From: Polyangiaceae bacterium
GTDB taxonomy: Bacteria; Myxococcota_A; Polyangia; Polyangiales; Polyangiaceae
Assembly (NCBI GenBank): GCA_016715885.1
Contig: JADJXL010000015.1
Coordinates: forward strand, 940,213 to 1,004,212
Direction of reading: 5' to 3'
DNA length: 64,000 nucleotides
A program made the translations under genes and the position numbers. The notes beneath the pieces are model-generated. The model was not told where the DNA came from. It saw only the letters and a list, made by a program, of their open reading frames with translations, and did not search any database. This document shows positions 55,416-64,000 of this stretch, piece by piece. Every line of letters begins with the position of its first letter. Position 1 is the first letter of the stretch.

Positions 55416-56495
55416 TTGCACCTTTTCAAGAACCGTGCAGCCGACCCGGATGTGCTCGTGGGGTTTTCCGATGGCATGAACGAGCATGACCCCGAGGATC
55501 CGGGCTTCATTCCGAATGTGTCCATCAAGTATGGGCACTTGACGGACGAATGGAAAACGAACGGCACCAGGAACGATCCGAAGAAGGAGTCGTATCTGTA
55601 TTTGTCGCATGGGGACCAGGCGAATGACTGCGCATACCCGCGGCATTGCGCGGTGGGCTCCAGGCGTGTCGTGCGCGAATATGCACTCAACGACGGACAA
55701 GGTGGGCAGCGGCGGTTTGGCTTGCGTTATCGCGATGGACGATACGATCGTCGAGGCTACGGCTTCCTTGGATTCGGCGCGCGCATCCTGACGGACCTGG
55801 ATACCGGCGCGACGACGGCGACGTTTTACGACAACGAGACATTTGTCAGCGTCGGCGAGCGCAAGGTGTATCCGTTTGCGGGGCAGGTGAGATCACAATG
55901 GCGGTGGGCTCCGGCGTTGCCAAACGAGCCGAATCCGAGCCGTGTAGAAATGGCTTTCGTCGATATTGTCGCAGACGTCGTTCCCACGAATGACGGGCGC
56001 ACGTATTTCGCGCTGCCCACGAAACGCCATACGCGCCGCATGCAAGGCGCTTTTTCTGGAGCAGGTTCGCTCGAAGCATATGCTGAGGGCGTGGCCGCCA
56101 ATGAAAACGCGACGATGCTGCGCGATACGACCGTGGATGTACCGGCCTTTGACGAATTCGGCAACGTGCTCGAGGTGGACGTATCCACAGTGGGCGTCGA
56201 CCTGACGACGCATATCACGCGCACCGTCAAGAATGATGTCTCCCGGTGGATTCTTGGGCAACCGCAATGGCAAGAGGAATGCAGCTCGGCTACGGGCGCG
56301 ACGCAATGCAGAACAATCACGCGCACGACGAATGCATACGGCGAAGTGGAAACGGAATCCACGTCGAGCAGCGACGGCATCGATGATACGAAGCTGACTG
56401 TTGTGTATGAGCGCGACAAGTTCGGCAACGTTACGAGCCGTGGATGCGGACGATGCATTCGGTCATCATCGCGAATCAATGACCGTTTACGATGA
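55416..56495 (+). pseudogene. RHS gene fragment 3: TcdB middle/N-terminal-like domain
   Basis: In register from ~55389. RRVVREYALNDGQGGQRRFG, LRYRDGRYDRRGYGFLGFGAR and LDTGATTATFYDN are typical of the TcdB/Tc-toxin B-subunit middle domain. Homology runs to KFGNVTS at ~56437 before the frame drifts to a stop. Confidence 0.75.
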
Positions 56496-56931
56496 CGAAG
56501 GCGTATTCCCGATCAAGCACATCAATGCGCTTGAGCATGAAACGACGGTGGAGCATGATGCGCGATTCGGTGCGCTGCAAAAAGTGATCGATCCGAATGA
56601 ATTGGTCACCGAATGGCAATTCGACGGCCTTGGCAGGTTGGAAGTCGAGAAACGCCCGGATGGATCGCAAACGACGATAGCGTTGAGCCGTGAAAACATC
56701 GGCGGCGAGTGGCGCATGAAGCAGCGCACGACGACGGCGGGCGGCGCGGACGACGAAACCGTTTTCGACAGCCTTGGGCGCGCCATGCGCACGTATGCGC
56801 ACGGCCTGCACCCGAGGGAAAACGCCTCGGCAGATGCAGCTCATCGAATACGATCGTCTGAGCGGTCAGATTGCAAAGCGTTCGGTCCCGATCGCCGAAG
56901 GTACGCCGGATGCGCAATTGCTCTTCGATGA
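56401..56931 (+). pseudogene. RHS gene fragment 4: RHS/YD repeats
   Basis: In register from ~56437 (AVDADDAFGHHRESMTVYDDEG). YD-type repeat segments such as EWQFDGLGRLEVEKRPDGS continue to HGLHPRE at ~56818, after which the frame is lost. Confidence 0.7.
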
Positions 56932-57106
56932 ATATGAATTCGATGCGTTGGGGCGCGAGACTCGACATACGACACCGTGGAACGCGACGACCACGACCTC
57001 GTATGATGGTTTCTTCATCGAGATGACCGAGATCGCGGCACGACGATGTTCGTCAACGATGGATTCGGTGACCTGCTCGCGTCCACAGATGCGCTCGGGC
57101 GCGTGA
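56774..57106 (+). pseudogene. RHS gene fragment 5: short RHS segment
   Basis: In register from ~56819 (KTPRQMQLIEYDRLSGQIAK) through FDALGRETRHTTPWNAT to FFIEMT at ~57028; outside these limits the reading is noise. Confidence 0.65.
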
Positions 57107-59136
57107 TCACGTTTGGCGTGGACGCACTTGGGCGCGTGCAAACGCGCACGGATACGCACGCGGGAAAAAGCTTGACGACGACGTGGACGTGGGATACAGC
57201 GCCGAATGGAATTGGCCAGTTGCGCATGCTCGAAAGTCCCGACGGAATCAAGACGTACGCTTATTCGAAGCGAGGGCAGCTCGAAGGGATGACGCTCTCC
57301 GTTGCGGGAGAGTCGTTTACGGCGCGAATGACGTACGACGACGTTGGGAGGCCAAAAGCGCTCCAATATCCGCAGCCGCTTGGCGCGTTGCCGTTCGGCG
57401 TAACGTATGAGCACGACAAACACGGTCATCGCATTGGCGTGCGCGACACGTATACGAACGATGCGTATTGGCAGTTGACGGACGTCGACCAAGCCGGCCG
57501 GTACAAGGGGGAGCTGTTTGGTAATGGCGTGACGACGGCGCGTGGATACGACCATGAGAAAGGCGCCCTGAAGAGCATCACCACGACGAAGGGTGCAGCG
57601 ACCATTCAGCAATTGGCTTACGCGTGGGATGAGCGGCTCAATTTGAAGAGCCGCACGGATGCGTTGCAAGCGCAAAACACGACGGAGCGGTTCCAGTATG
57701 ATGGGCTGAATCGGCTCACGTGTGCGCACTTCGGGCTCGTCGAGAACCCGAATGCACCGTGCGACACGTCGTACGGCTATGCGCCCAATGGGAACCTCGT
57801 ATCAAAAAGCGACGTGGGCATTCTGTCGTATACTGATCCCACGCATCCGCATGCCGTTACGAATGCGGCAGGCGATAACTTCTACCATGATGCGGTCGGC
57901 AATCAAATCACTCGGCCAGGAGGCGTTGCCATTACGTATACACCGTTCGATTTGCCGACGACGATCACGCAAGGCGCAAAGGCGACGACGTTTGGATACG
58001 ACGGCGATCAGCAACGAATCCGCAAAACGACGTCGACGACGGAGACCATTTACTTCGACGACCTTTACGAGCAGGTGAAAACCGCCAGCGGCATCGAGCA
58101 TCGTTACCACGTGCATTCGCCGGAGCGCACGATTGCCATTGTGACGCGCGGCGGCCAAGAACCGGGAACGCGCTACCTGCATGTCGATCACATTGGGTCG
58201 ATCGAGACGACCACGAAAGAGAATGGCGCCATCGATGAGCGGCGCAGCTACGATGCATTCGGCGCGCGTAGAAGTCCGGACTGGGGCGGAGCGCCGATAG
58301 CATTCACGAGCAAAACGAAAAAGGGATTTACGGGGCACGAGGAGGCCGACGAATTTGGCCTCGTGAACATGAAGGGAAGAGTATACGACCCACGCATTGG
58401 GCGATTCACGACGACGGATCCGATCATTGCGAACGTGTACAATGGGCAAAGCTTTGGGGCGTATACGTACGTGCGCAACAATCCGCTGACATTCGTGGAT
58501 CCGAGCGGGTTTACCGAGGAAGAAGCGCGGCGATTGTGGCGCGTCGAAGAGACAGGGCAGCTCGGCATTCACATCACATTCGACCAATTGCCGGCACCAA
58601 CACCGCGACCTGCGCCACCGTCACAAGCGGCGGACGTGGGTGCTGGAGAGCCGACAACCGATGTCGGAACGACGGGCAATGGTGACGTGATCAAAATACC
58701 TGTCATTGAAACGCCACATCCGTCGGGTCCGGGAACGGACGATCCATTTAGGGTATATCCGCCGGATATCGAGCTTGGCTATTCCACGCCCATTACAACA
58801 TTCGATCAGCTCGTGGCCGGCGATCCTGCCGCTGGCCGAAGGACGTTCATCATCGAGGACGACCCTGGCCTCGCACGTGACTTGCGGCATGCGTTTGGCC
58901 CAGAACGCCAAACGATTATGCTTCGGCCGCGGATTGGCGGGGAGGCGGGCAATGACAGGAGTCGCGCCCGGCAAAATCTGGTCGTTGAGGCGATCCTGAC
59001 GGCAGCGACGATCTTGACGCCTGGGCCGTTGGATGATATGGCGGTCGGGGCCGTCGCTAGGGCGCCAGGCCTGCGGGTTGTAAGATCCCAAGATGGCTCA
59101 TGCAGCACCTCGTGCCATAGAACGTGCCGGGTTTGA
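57046..59136 (+). pseudogene. RHS gene fragment 6: RHS repeats, core terminus and C-terminal tip
   Basis: In register from ~57031 (DRGTTMFVNDGFGDLLAS). Many YD repeats, then the RHS core ending GRVYDPRIGRFTTTDPI, AYTYVRNNPLTFVDPSGF at ~58516. The remaining ~205 residues are the variable tip (ELGYSTPITTFDQLVAGDP, DLRHAFGPERQT, ILTAATILTPGPLDDM). No toxin family was recognised; the last 13 residues look like out-of-frame sequence, so the true tip may be longer. Confidence 0.7.
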
Positions 59137-59635
59137 ATCGGCCAGGAAGCTCGGGAGGCATTGCAAGTATTCGGCCAAGCTATCGAGGAAAAACGGTCTC
59201 CCGGCAGGAACAGTCAAAGATGCTGCCGGGCATCTTATCGTTCCAGGTTTTGGCAAAGGTGGTGCAGTCGTCTACCGGCAATCTGGTCGAAAGCTAACTC
59301 TCCAAACCGTTCTAAAATGGGTTGAGGAAAGGAACGCCTGTCATTCCGACGCCTTAGGTATGAAAAAGGATGCTGCTGTGACTACGAAGAAATTCGAGCT
59401 TCAAATCACTGGTCCAACGACGGCGTATCTAAAACTGCCGACACATCCAGGAGTTCTACGAAACGCGAAGAACGTCACGTTGGTGGATCTTATGGGGGCC
59501 TACAAAGGACCCTATGTGGTGTTCGATTTCGACACAGATGGTGTTCTCGTCGGAATTGGGATCGTCGGCGACGACGAAAACGATTCTGAAGAGGAGGCAG
59601 ACGACGACCTCGACGACTCGTCCGCATCATCTTGA
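59093..59635 (+). CDS. RHS-associated small protein, possible tip remnant fused in frame to a DUF2283-like immunity segment
   Basis: 180 residues from ATG 59093, overlapping the RHS end in another frame. The first ~90 residues (KYSAKLSRKNGLPAGTVKDA, VPGFGKGGAVVYRQSGRKLT) may be the displaced toxin tip. From internal Met90 (59360), a ~90-residue unit FELQITGPTTAYLKLP and GPYVVFDFDTDGVLVGIGIV resembles DUF2283-type proteins (valine-rich strand, then DxDGxxxGI). It ends in an acidic tail (DDENDSEEEADDDLDD). Translation could start at 59093 or 59360. Immunity function is inferred from position only. Codon use is more AT-rich than in upstream genes. Confidence 0.45.
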   Translation: MAHAAPRAIERAGFESARKLGRHCKYSAKLSRKNGLPAGTVKDAAGHLIVPGFGKGGAVVYRQSGRKLTLQTVLKWVEERNACHSDALGMKKDAAVTTKKFELQITGPTTAYLKLPTHPGVLRNAKNVTLVDLMGAYKGPYVVFDFDTDGVLVGIGIVGDDENDSEEEADDDLDDSSASS

Positions 59636-59779
59636 ATTTTCTGGTAGCTACAATCTGTCACCATAAACCTCACCACCCCTCGCCGATTGCCCGCGTGCAA
59701 ATCATGGATGCCGCCGGGTCAAGATTCCGCAAGTACCCCATGCAAATCATCTTCGACGCAACCCCTCCACCAAAGTAAG

Positions 59780-60163
59780 ATGGGCTCGATAACGGGTATC
59801 TTGTACATCGATTTCGGTGGCACTCAATTTCCCGAAGAAGGATGGAGCGATTTCCCGGTGGTCGTGACTACGTGGTGACTCGAAGCGCTCGCGAAGCTCG
59901 AACGGGGCTTCGAGCGTGAGGTCAATCTTTACTTCATGGATGGCCCCTATTGGCTGACGCTGACACGGCAAGACGGAGATGACGTGCAGATACGATGCAT
60001 CGAAGATCGGACCGGCGGCGGCGTTGTCCATGAGGAGCTGGTCAGCCTCCAGGATTTCAGTAAGCAACTACGACGAGTCGCAAGGCAAGTTGCCTCGGCG
60101 TGTCAAAGAAATCGTTTAGAATCGAGTGCGGTAGACGAACTCCGGCGATACCTGCCGAACTGA
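59780..60163 (+). pseudogene. small immunity-like gene interrupted by an in-frame TGA
   Basis: From ATG 59780 the frame encodes GSITGILYIDFGGTQFPEEGW and FPVVVTTW, then TGA at 59876-59878, and continues in the same frame with LEALAKLERGFEREVNLYF, MDGPYWLTLTRQDGDDVQI and a helical C-terminus to 60163. The codon before the stop is TGG, so a TGG-TGG to TGG-TGA transition explains it. 127 codons in all. ATG 59936 could restart translation of the second half. The family is not recognised; position behind an RHS gene suggests an immunity protein. Confidence 0.55.
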
Positions 60164-60225
60164 CTTGGGACTCTGCATTCCCCTTTAGTTCCGCCCACCC
60201 AAACTGAGCAAGAGGAGAGCAGGTC

Positions 60226-60582
60226 ATGGCACAGCATGAAGCGAACGCGATTCGGCGAATCTGCAAAGACTTGGGGTTGCCCCAGGGCGATTCCTACACG
60301 CAGGACTGGGCTTATGAGTTATCGGAGGAATTTCGCAGCGAAGCTCACCTATATCGATACCTGGCTGCATATGGAAACCCCGCTTATGGTAACACGGAGC
60401 GACGTGTTCTGATACAACTGGCACTAGATGTCGTGAATGATCTTGTGCAGCAAGATGAAGAACGCGGCTCGAGAGCGTGGGCCAAGCTCGTGGAAACAGT
60501 TCGGGCGCACCTTGGATTGCATCGGGATCAGATAGAATACTGGGCGGTCAAGGTGAACCACTCGAAGATGCGTTCGCTTTGA
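60226..60582 (+). CDS. small protein of unknown function, candidate immunity protein
   Basis: 118 residues with a strong ribosome site AGGAGAG at 60211-60217. Mostly alpha-helical (ANAIRRICKDLGLP, VLIQLALDVVNDLVQQDEERG, AWAKLVETVRAHLGLHRDQIEYW). Intact, unlike its neighbours. Follows the RHS region and so may be an immunity gene, but no family was recognised. Confidence 0.6.
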   Translation: MAQHEANAIRRICKDLGLPQGDSYTQDWAYELSEEFRSEAHLYRYLAAYGNPAYGNTERRVLIQLALDVVNDLVQQDEERGSRAWAKLVETVRAHLGLHRDQIEYWAVKVNHSKMRSL

Positions 60583-60617
60583 CTCCGTGGGCGCGACGTT
60601 TCCTAGCCGCCGATTGA

Positions 60618-60836
60618 TTTATATGCATCCCTATTCCTTACTTCCTGCTCAAGAAAGACAATGCGGAGGATCGTGAAGAGATCGAGGACATCGAGTTCGA
60701 GTTTTTAGCTATGCAAGGCCGTCTCGTAACAGTGACGACAGAAATCGTGGTCTCGAGCAGGCCCATTGACGAGATTCGATTGCTCGGGCGCGAAGTCTTT
60801 CTTCGCCGGGAATCCCTCGACCATGCGTCCAACTAG
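60618..60836 (+). pseudogene. 5'-truncated gene remnant
   Basis: A 72-codon open frame with no ATG near its start; it opens right after an in-frame TGA at 60615-60617. It reads YFLLKKDNAEDREEIEDIEF, then LVTVTTEIVVSSRPIDEIRL and ends REVFLRRESLDHASN. The even, acidic, strand-helix pattern looks like genuine coding sequence. The only ATG is internal at 60711. Probably the end of a small immunity-like gene whose 5' part was lost. Confidence 0.4.
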
Positions 60837-60925
60837 CGCCGAGCGGGTCGTCCCCCCCGCATCCTCACGACCATGCGATTGGTTTCACTCCAGCCAGGGC
60901 CGCGAGGACCATCGATGCCACGCCT

Positions 60926-61605
60926 CTACGCCTCGCCCTCCCCCTCGCCTTCGCCGTCGTCGCTGTCGTTATCGTCGTCCATCACCGGGAACACCAATCC
61001 TGTCGCACGCGGTCGTTTCCGGAAATACCGCGCGCACGAGGCCCATCAATTTGTCCACCGCATGGTAATGCTCGCCCCCCAATGCACCCTCGTCCGCGAA
61101 TGCCTCCAGGTACGCCTGGCCCGCGCGGCTATACGCATTCGCCGTCGTTGGCAGCTGGTCGAGCGCTATCTCAATTTCGGTAGCCACTCCGCTATGAATG
61201 CCTCGCTCCCAGGCACCTTGCATCGCTTCATATCGTCGACGAGCTTCACCGTCGGCGGGATTTGCCGCATCCGTACGGCGCCACCACCGGCCCGAGACCC
61301 TCGGGGAACAAAGCTTCGCAATGGGACCATTCTTGCGTCCACCATCCCCGATCCCCACCGCCCCGTGAATCATCCGAATCGTCTGATCCGTGTTGTAATG
61401 CGCAAACCGGAAAGCCGCTCGCTTTTTGCAACATCGGCTTGCGCAAGCCCCGCCGCGCATTGTGCGCCGCATCGAGCTCCGTTGTTGAGCACCTCCGAAC
61501 GACGGCGCATACCCATCCGTCTCCGGAAATCCGCAGCCCTTCGCAAAGTTCGACCCCATACGTAATGCGGATATCCGATGCCGCTTTGACTCGATACTTT
61601 CTCAC
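60926..61605 (-). pseudogene. frameshifted gene of unknown function with acidic tail
   Basis: GGAGG at 61611-61615 lies 5 bases before GTG 61605, a convincing start. The frame reads VRKYRVKAASDIRITYGVE, LCEGLRISGDGWVCAVVRR and KPMLQKASGF. Near 61400 it shifts to YNTDQTIRMIHGAVGIGDGG, GEARRRYEAMQGAWERGIHS and EIALDQLPTTANAYSRAGQA, YLEAFADEGALGGEHYHAVD. Near 61000 it shifts again to LVFPVMDDDNDSDDGEGEGE and stops at 60926. Two single-base shifts in a gene of ~225 codons. Family not recognised; oriented against the RHS locus. Confidence 0.5.
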
Positions 61606-61684
61606 TTCGACCTCCTTCGATCGTGCAACGACGGTAACACAGTGCGCCCACAATCTCCAAATTTCGCATCTCAAATCGACGACA

Positions 61685-61917
61685 ATGCCCCTAAGTCCGC
61701 GCTGGCCCGCATGGCGTCGCGACACCTGGCACTCCGCCGAAAGCTTCGAGGCCGACGCGTCGTCGCGACACCTCGGCCCTAAGTTCCGGACTTAGGGCGG
61801 CATGTCGTCGCGACACCTGGCACTCCGTCGAAGTCAGGGGCGCGTCGTCGCGACACATGGCACTCCGTCGCCAAATGGAGGCACGTGCGCGCCGACACCT
61901 CGGCCTACGTCCGGACC
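61685..61917. repeat. array of short palindromic and direct repeats next to the IS element
   Basis: A 25-27-base unit opening CGTCGCGACACCTGGCACTCC occurs at 61715-61741, 61806-61832 and (one change) 61846-61870. Between units lie GACACCTCGGCC at ~61767 and ~61893, and the perfect palindrome CCCTAAGT-TCCGG-ACTTAGGG at 61777-61797. A related half-site CCCTAAGTCCG starts at 61688. Similar sequence (AAGGGCGACATGTC, GCGCGACA) lies just outside the right end of the IS element at ~63957-63980. Spacing is irregular (91 and 40), so this is not a CRISPR. Confidence 0.7.
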
Positions 61918-61938
61918 TAGCCCAACTTCCGCAGTTGG
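61918..61938 (+). repeat. left terminal inverted repeat of the IS1634-like element
   Basis: 21 bases, perfect complement of 63937-63957. Bases 61921-61939 themselves form a hairpin CCCAACT-TCCGC-AGTTGGG, with the same arm-5-arm design and TCCGC/TCCGG loop as the palindrome at 61777-61797. Confidence 0.8.
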
Positions 61939-61989
61939 GCCAGGGCGAATCAATAATTTCAAGCACTTACGGCCCAAAGTTGGCACTAC

Positions 61990-63725
61990 AAATCTACGCG
62001 ACGCGTGGGGTCCGGATGCGCTCGGGTAGGCGTAGCCCGGGCGGTCGAGCAGGGCTGCCTGTTCAGGCTCGGGACGGACGATGCAACGAATCCGCAGTTC
62101 GCGCCCGGCTTCTCCTGCGATGGGGATGATGACGTCCGCGCATTGAATGCGATGAAGCTCCTCGAGAATCGTGCGCGGACTGTTGCCCAATCCTGCACGT
62201 TTCTGCCACTGTTCCAGCGTTTTCCATAATGCATACGCCAGAAAGCACACGAGAATGTGCGCCTGTACTCGCTCGGCTTTCTGATGCCATATCGGTCGAA
62301 TCGAGAGGTCGTTTTTATGAATGCGAATGCGGCTTCCGCTTGCGTCAATTGAATGTACGTGTGCCATATTTCTTGCGCCGACCAATTGTTTACGTTGGTG
62401 CGCAGCACAACATCCCTCGCTTTCGCGGGCCCATTCATTCAGTCGTGCAGCGCTTTCTGAAGTTTCAATCCTCCGGCCCTGGTTGGATCGTAAACGATTT
62501 GTATTCGATAGCGGCCGGCCGCGCGTTCATTGCCGCCGAAGCCGCCCAATTTGGCGTTCGAGCGTGCTTCGATCCACGGGCTTTTTGGCTCGCTTTCGGG
62601 CCGCCGCTCGATTCGTTCGAGACCATCTTCGATCCGTTTCGCAAATCGGTCGTGCATCGCCGATTCCTTCTTCGCTCGATCTGCGGACCGGCACAATACA
62701 AATGTCTCGGATCCCTTCGAGCACAGCTTAACTTCAATCCGTCACGGTGCCGTCCAGCCCGCCGAATCCAAAATCGCCTCACGTCAGATTTCATCGCTGC
62801 TTTGGGCGTGCCAATCAAATACCGTCTGCCCGTTGATTCAAGCCATTTCATTCGCTTCGCTGCCCATCCCGCGATCCGCGGCCCATACGCGTTGCGCGAT
62901 GCCAAATCTTCGTTCCATGCTCTCGACGATTTCTTTGACCGTCGTCATGTCGCTACGGTTTCCCGGGAAAACCTCGTAGCCAAGCGGAAGTCCTTCACGC
63001 GTGACGACGGGCGCGATGCAAACCTGCTTGCAATCCGAGCGGTGATCGCGACTGTGTCCGCGCTTGGCGAGGCTCGTTTTTCTCCGCAAGCCCCTCGAAT
63101 ATGTGCTCGTCATCGTACAACAGCAGATCATATTCAATCGAGAACAATTCGCCGAGTCGCTTGCGCAAATGTTTCTCGATGAAGCTTCTTTGTGCGGCAA
63201 AAAAGCTCGTCGAGCGCGCGATACAGCCGGTCATCGTTGACCCGCTCCACTGGTAAATCGAGAATGTCTTCGAGCGCCGTTTTGCGATACCAATCCTCGG
63301 CGATGTGCAATTCGCTGGATGGCTCGCACAGTCGTGCAATGACCAAAACCGCCGCCATCGTGGACCATGCGACGGACTCTTTCCCTTCGGGCATGCGACG
63401 CGCACAACATATCCAGTTGCAATGCCTTCCAGAGCGTCCATCCGAGCCACACATCGCCGAAATCGACTGCGTTCGGGGCGAACAAGATCCCGCTCGAATC
63501 TTCAAAGGTTTGCGGAAGGGATTATCTTCCCATAACTCCATTTGATTCGCGCCGCCCGTCATTCGAGCGCCCAACTCCTTCGCGGCCGCTCGGCTCCCGC
63601 GCATCGAGATTCCAGCTGCGCGACCGTCTGTTGAACGACTCTGCCATTGCGACGAACGGACCGAACCAATCGCCAATAGGTGTGGGTGGTTCCGTTTTCT
63701 TGACCAGCGAGCGACGTAGATACAT
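61990..63725 (-). pseudogene. IS1634-family transposase, multiply frameshifted
   Basis: Starts at ATG 63725 (MYLRRSLVKK), then the frame changes repeatedly. Recognisable family segments in order: HTYWRLVRSVRRNGRVVQQT; FGDVWLGWTLWKALQLD; MAAVLVIARLCEPSSELHIA, EDWYRKTALEDILDLPVERV and NDDRLYRALDEL; LRKRLGELFSIEYDLLLYD; GHSRDHRSDCKQVCIAPVVT and REGLPLGYEVFPGNRSDMTT; RYLIGTPK; AHILVCFLAYALWKTLEQWQ and KRAGLGNSPRTILEELHRIQ; ELRIRCIVRPEPEQAALLDR. At least six frame changes are needed, so it is inactive. The C-terminal boundary near 61990 is approximate. Confidence 0.75.
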
Positions 63726-63936
63726 CAGGATCTCTTGCTGCAATCATGGTCCTTCCGTAAAACCGCGCAAATCCATCGGTTGGCACTACACGCATGGTTT
63801 GGAAGGGCCGGTGACAAAGGTCTTCCCAAATCGGCGACGCATCACTCGCGCACAACAGCTCAGGCCACATGCCTGGCCCACATTGTTCCGTGGAATCAGC
63901 GTTCGGTGAGCACGATTCTGACGACGACGGGCTTGG

Positions 63937-63957
63937 CCAACTGCGGAAGTTGGGCTA
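63937..63957 (-). repeat. right terminal inverted repeat of the IS1634-like element
   Basis: 21 bases, perfect complement of 61918-61938; reads CCAACTGCGGAAGTTGG on the plus strand before GCTA. Confidence 0.8.
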
Positions 63958-64000
63958 AGGGCGACATGTCAGCGCGACAACCGTGATTTCAGGTGCGTCG

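Larger units (their letters stand above)
53108..59136 (+). pseudogene. SpvB/FG-GAP/TcdB-mid/RHS lipoprotein gene split by five single-base frameshifts
   Basis: Read across frames, the region encodes one ~2000-residue protein: lipoprotein signal, SpvB domain, seven FG-GAP-like repeats, TcdB middle domain, RHS/YD repeats, RHS core end (YDPRIGRFTTTDPI) and a variable C-terminal tip. Frames change at ~54062, ~55389, ~56437, ~56818 and ~57030. Junctions 1, 2 and 5 need one added base; 3 and 4 need one removed. The first, second and fourth lie in or beside short homopolymers (TTT, CCC, GGGAAAA). No in-frame substitution stop was found within the exon-like pieces. The gene is either recently inactivated or the sequence carries indel errors here. 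Other long genes in the window are intact, which favours real decay. Confidence 0.75.
61918..63957. mobile_element. degenerate IS1634-family (IS4-like) insertion sequence
   Basis: About 2040 bp bounded by perfect 21-bp inverted repeats (61918-61938 and 63937-63957), each starting TAGCCCAACTTCCG from the outside. The size and the transposase inside fit the IS1634 group. I do not see a clean target-site duplication directly outside the ends. The transposase is multiply frameshifted, so the element is not autonomous. Confidence 0.75.

Noticed and set aside
53108..59136. Programmed ribosomal frameshifting to join the RHS fragments
   Set aside because: Five shifts in both directions without consistent slippery heptamers make this implausible.
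61685..61917. Possible CRISPR array
   Set aside because: Repeat spacing is irregular (91 and 40), units are internally palindromic and no cas gene is present.
1..64000. tRNA or rRNA genes
   Set aside because: No T-arm-like GGTTCGA box with matching arms and no rRNA-like segment was seen outside coding regions.

Overview
The window looks like chromosomal DNA of a myxobacterium, most likely a Sorangiineae/Polyangiales-type Myxococcota. Supporting features are high-GC, GC-ending codon use, very large multidomain signalling proteins (a Ser/Thr kinase-AAA ATPase-GAF-histidine kinase fusion), many lipoproteins with Gly/Ser/Pro-rich linkers, a sigma-32-like factor with a long N-terminal extension, two neuropathy-target-esterase-like patatins and a SpvB/TcdB/RHS toxin-like locus. 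This is inferred from gene content only; no rRNA or tRNA gene was seen.

Layout. 0-4.5 kb: the end of a PpiC-type isomerase, then two tandem secreted GH13 amylase-like lipoproteins. 4.7-9.6 kb: two convergent NTE-type patatins. 9.7-13.3 kb: a Coq4-like gene divergent from a tightly overlapping three-gene operon (KAS III-like, LPLAT-like, FabI-like SDR) in which two of the enzymes lack a canonical catalytic residue. 13.3-18.3 kb: a Trm112-like/SAM methyltransferase, a TonB-dependent receptor and its lipoprotein partner. 18.4-25.2 kb (minus): the 1781-residue hybrid kinase and two small genes. 25.4-27 kb: a double-MaoC mesaconyl-CoA-hydratase-like enzyme with methylmalonyl-CoA epimerase. 27-30.6 kb: a receiver-like protein, urocanase hutU behind a terminator-like hairpin, and a gene whose 3' end has been duplicated in tandem with a 278-bp period.

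31-37.7 kb: a 1583-residue fatty-acyl reductase/AMP-ligase/ACP/acyltransferase/SCP2 fusion coupled to an NAD-dependent epimerase, then a FolB-cupin fusion. 37.8-47.8 kb: a CruF-like membrane protein, then a long minus-strand run (YHYH-domain lipoprotein, unknown exported protein, histidine kinase, NtrC-type regulator, methyltransferase, prolyl oligopeptidase, UbiA prenyltransferase). 48-52.9 kb: mutL with a membrane-protein gene, divergent from a sigma factor and rsmI.

53-64 kb is a decaying accessory region. It holds an SpvB/FG-GAP/TcdB-mid/RHS gene split by five single-base frameshifts, small immunity-like genes (one with an in-frame TGA, one lacking its 5' end), a frameshifted minus-strand gene, a short array of palindromic repeats, and a broken IS1634-family element bounded by 21-bp perfect inverted repeats.

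The main theme is lipid chemistry: two NTE-like lipases, a modified KAS III/LPLAT/SDR operon, the acyl-reductase megaenzyme, Mch/Mce-type acyl-CoA enzymes and prenyl/carotenoid-type membrane enzymes. The most interesting candidates are the catalytically altered operon at 10.7-13.3 kb, the five-domain fusion at 31-36 kb, and the RHS/repeat/IS region at the right end.
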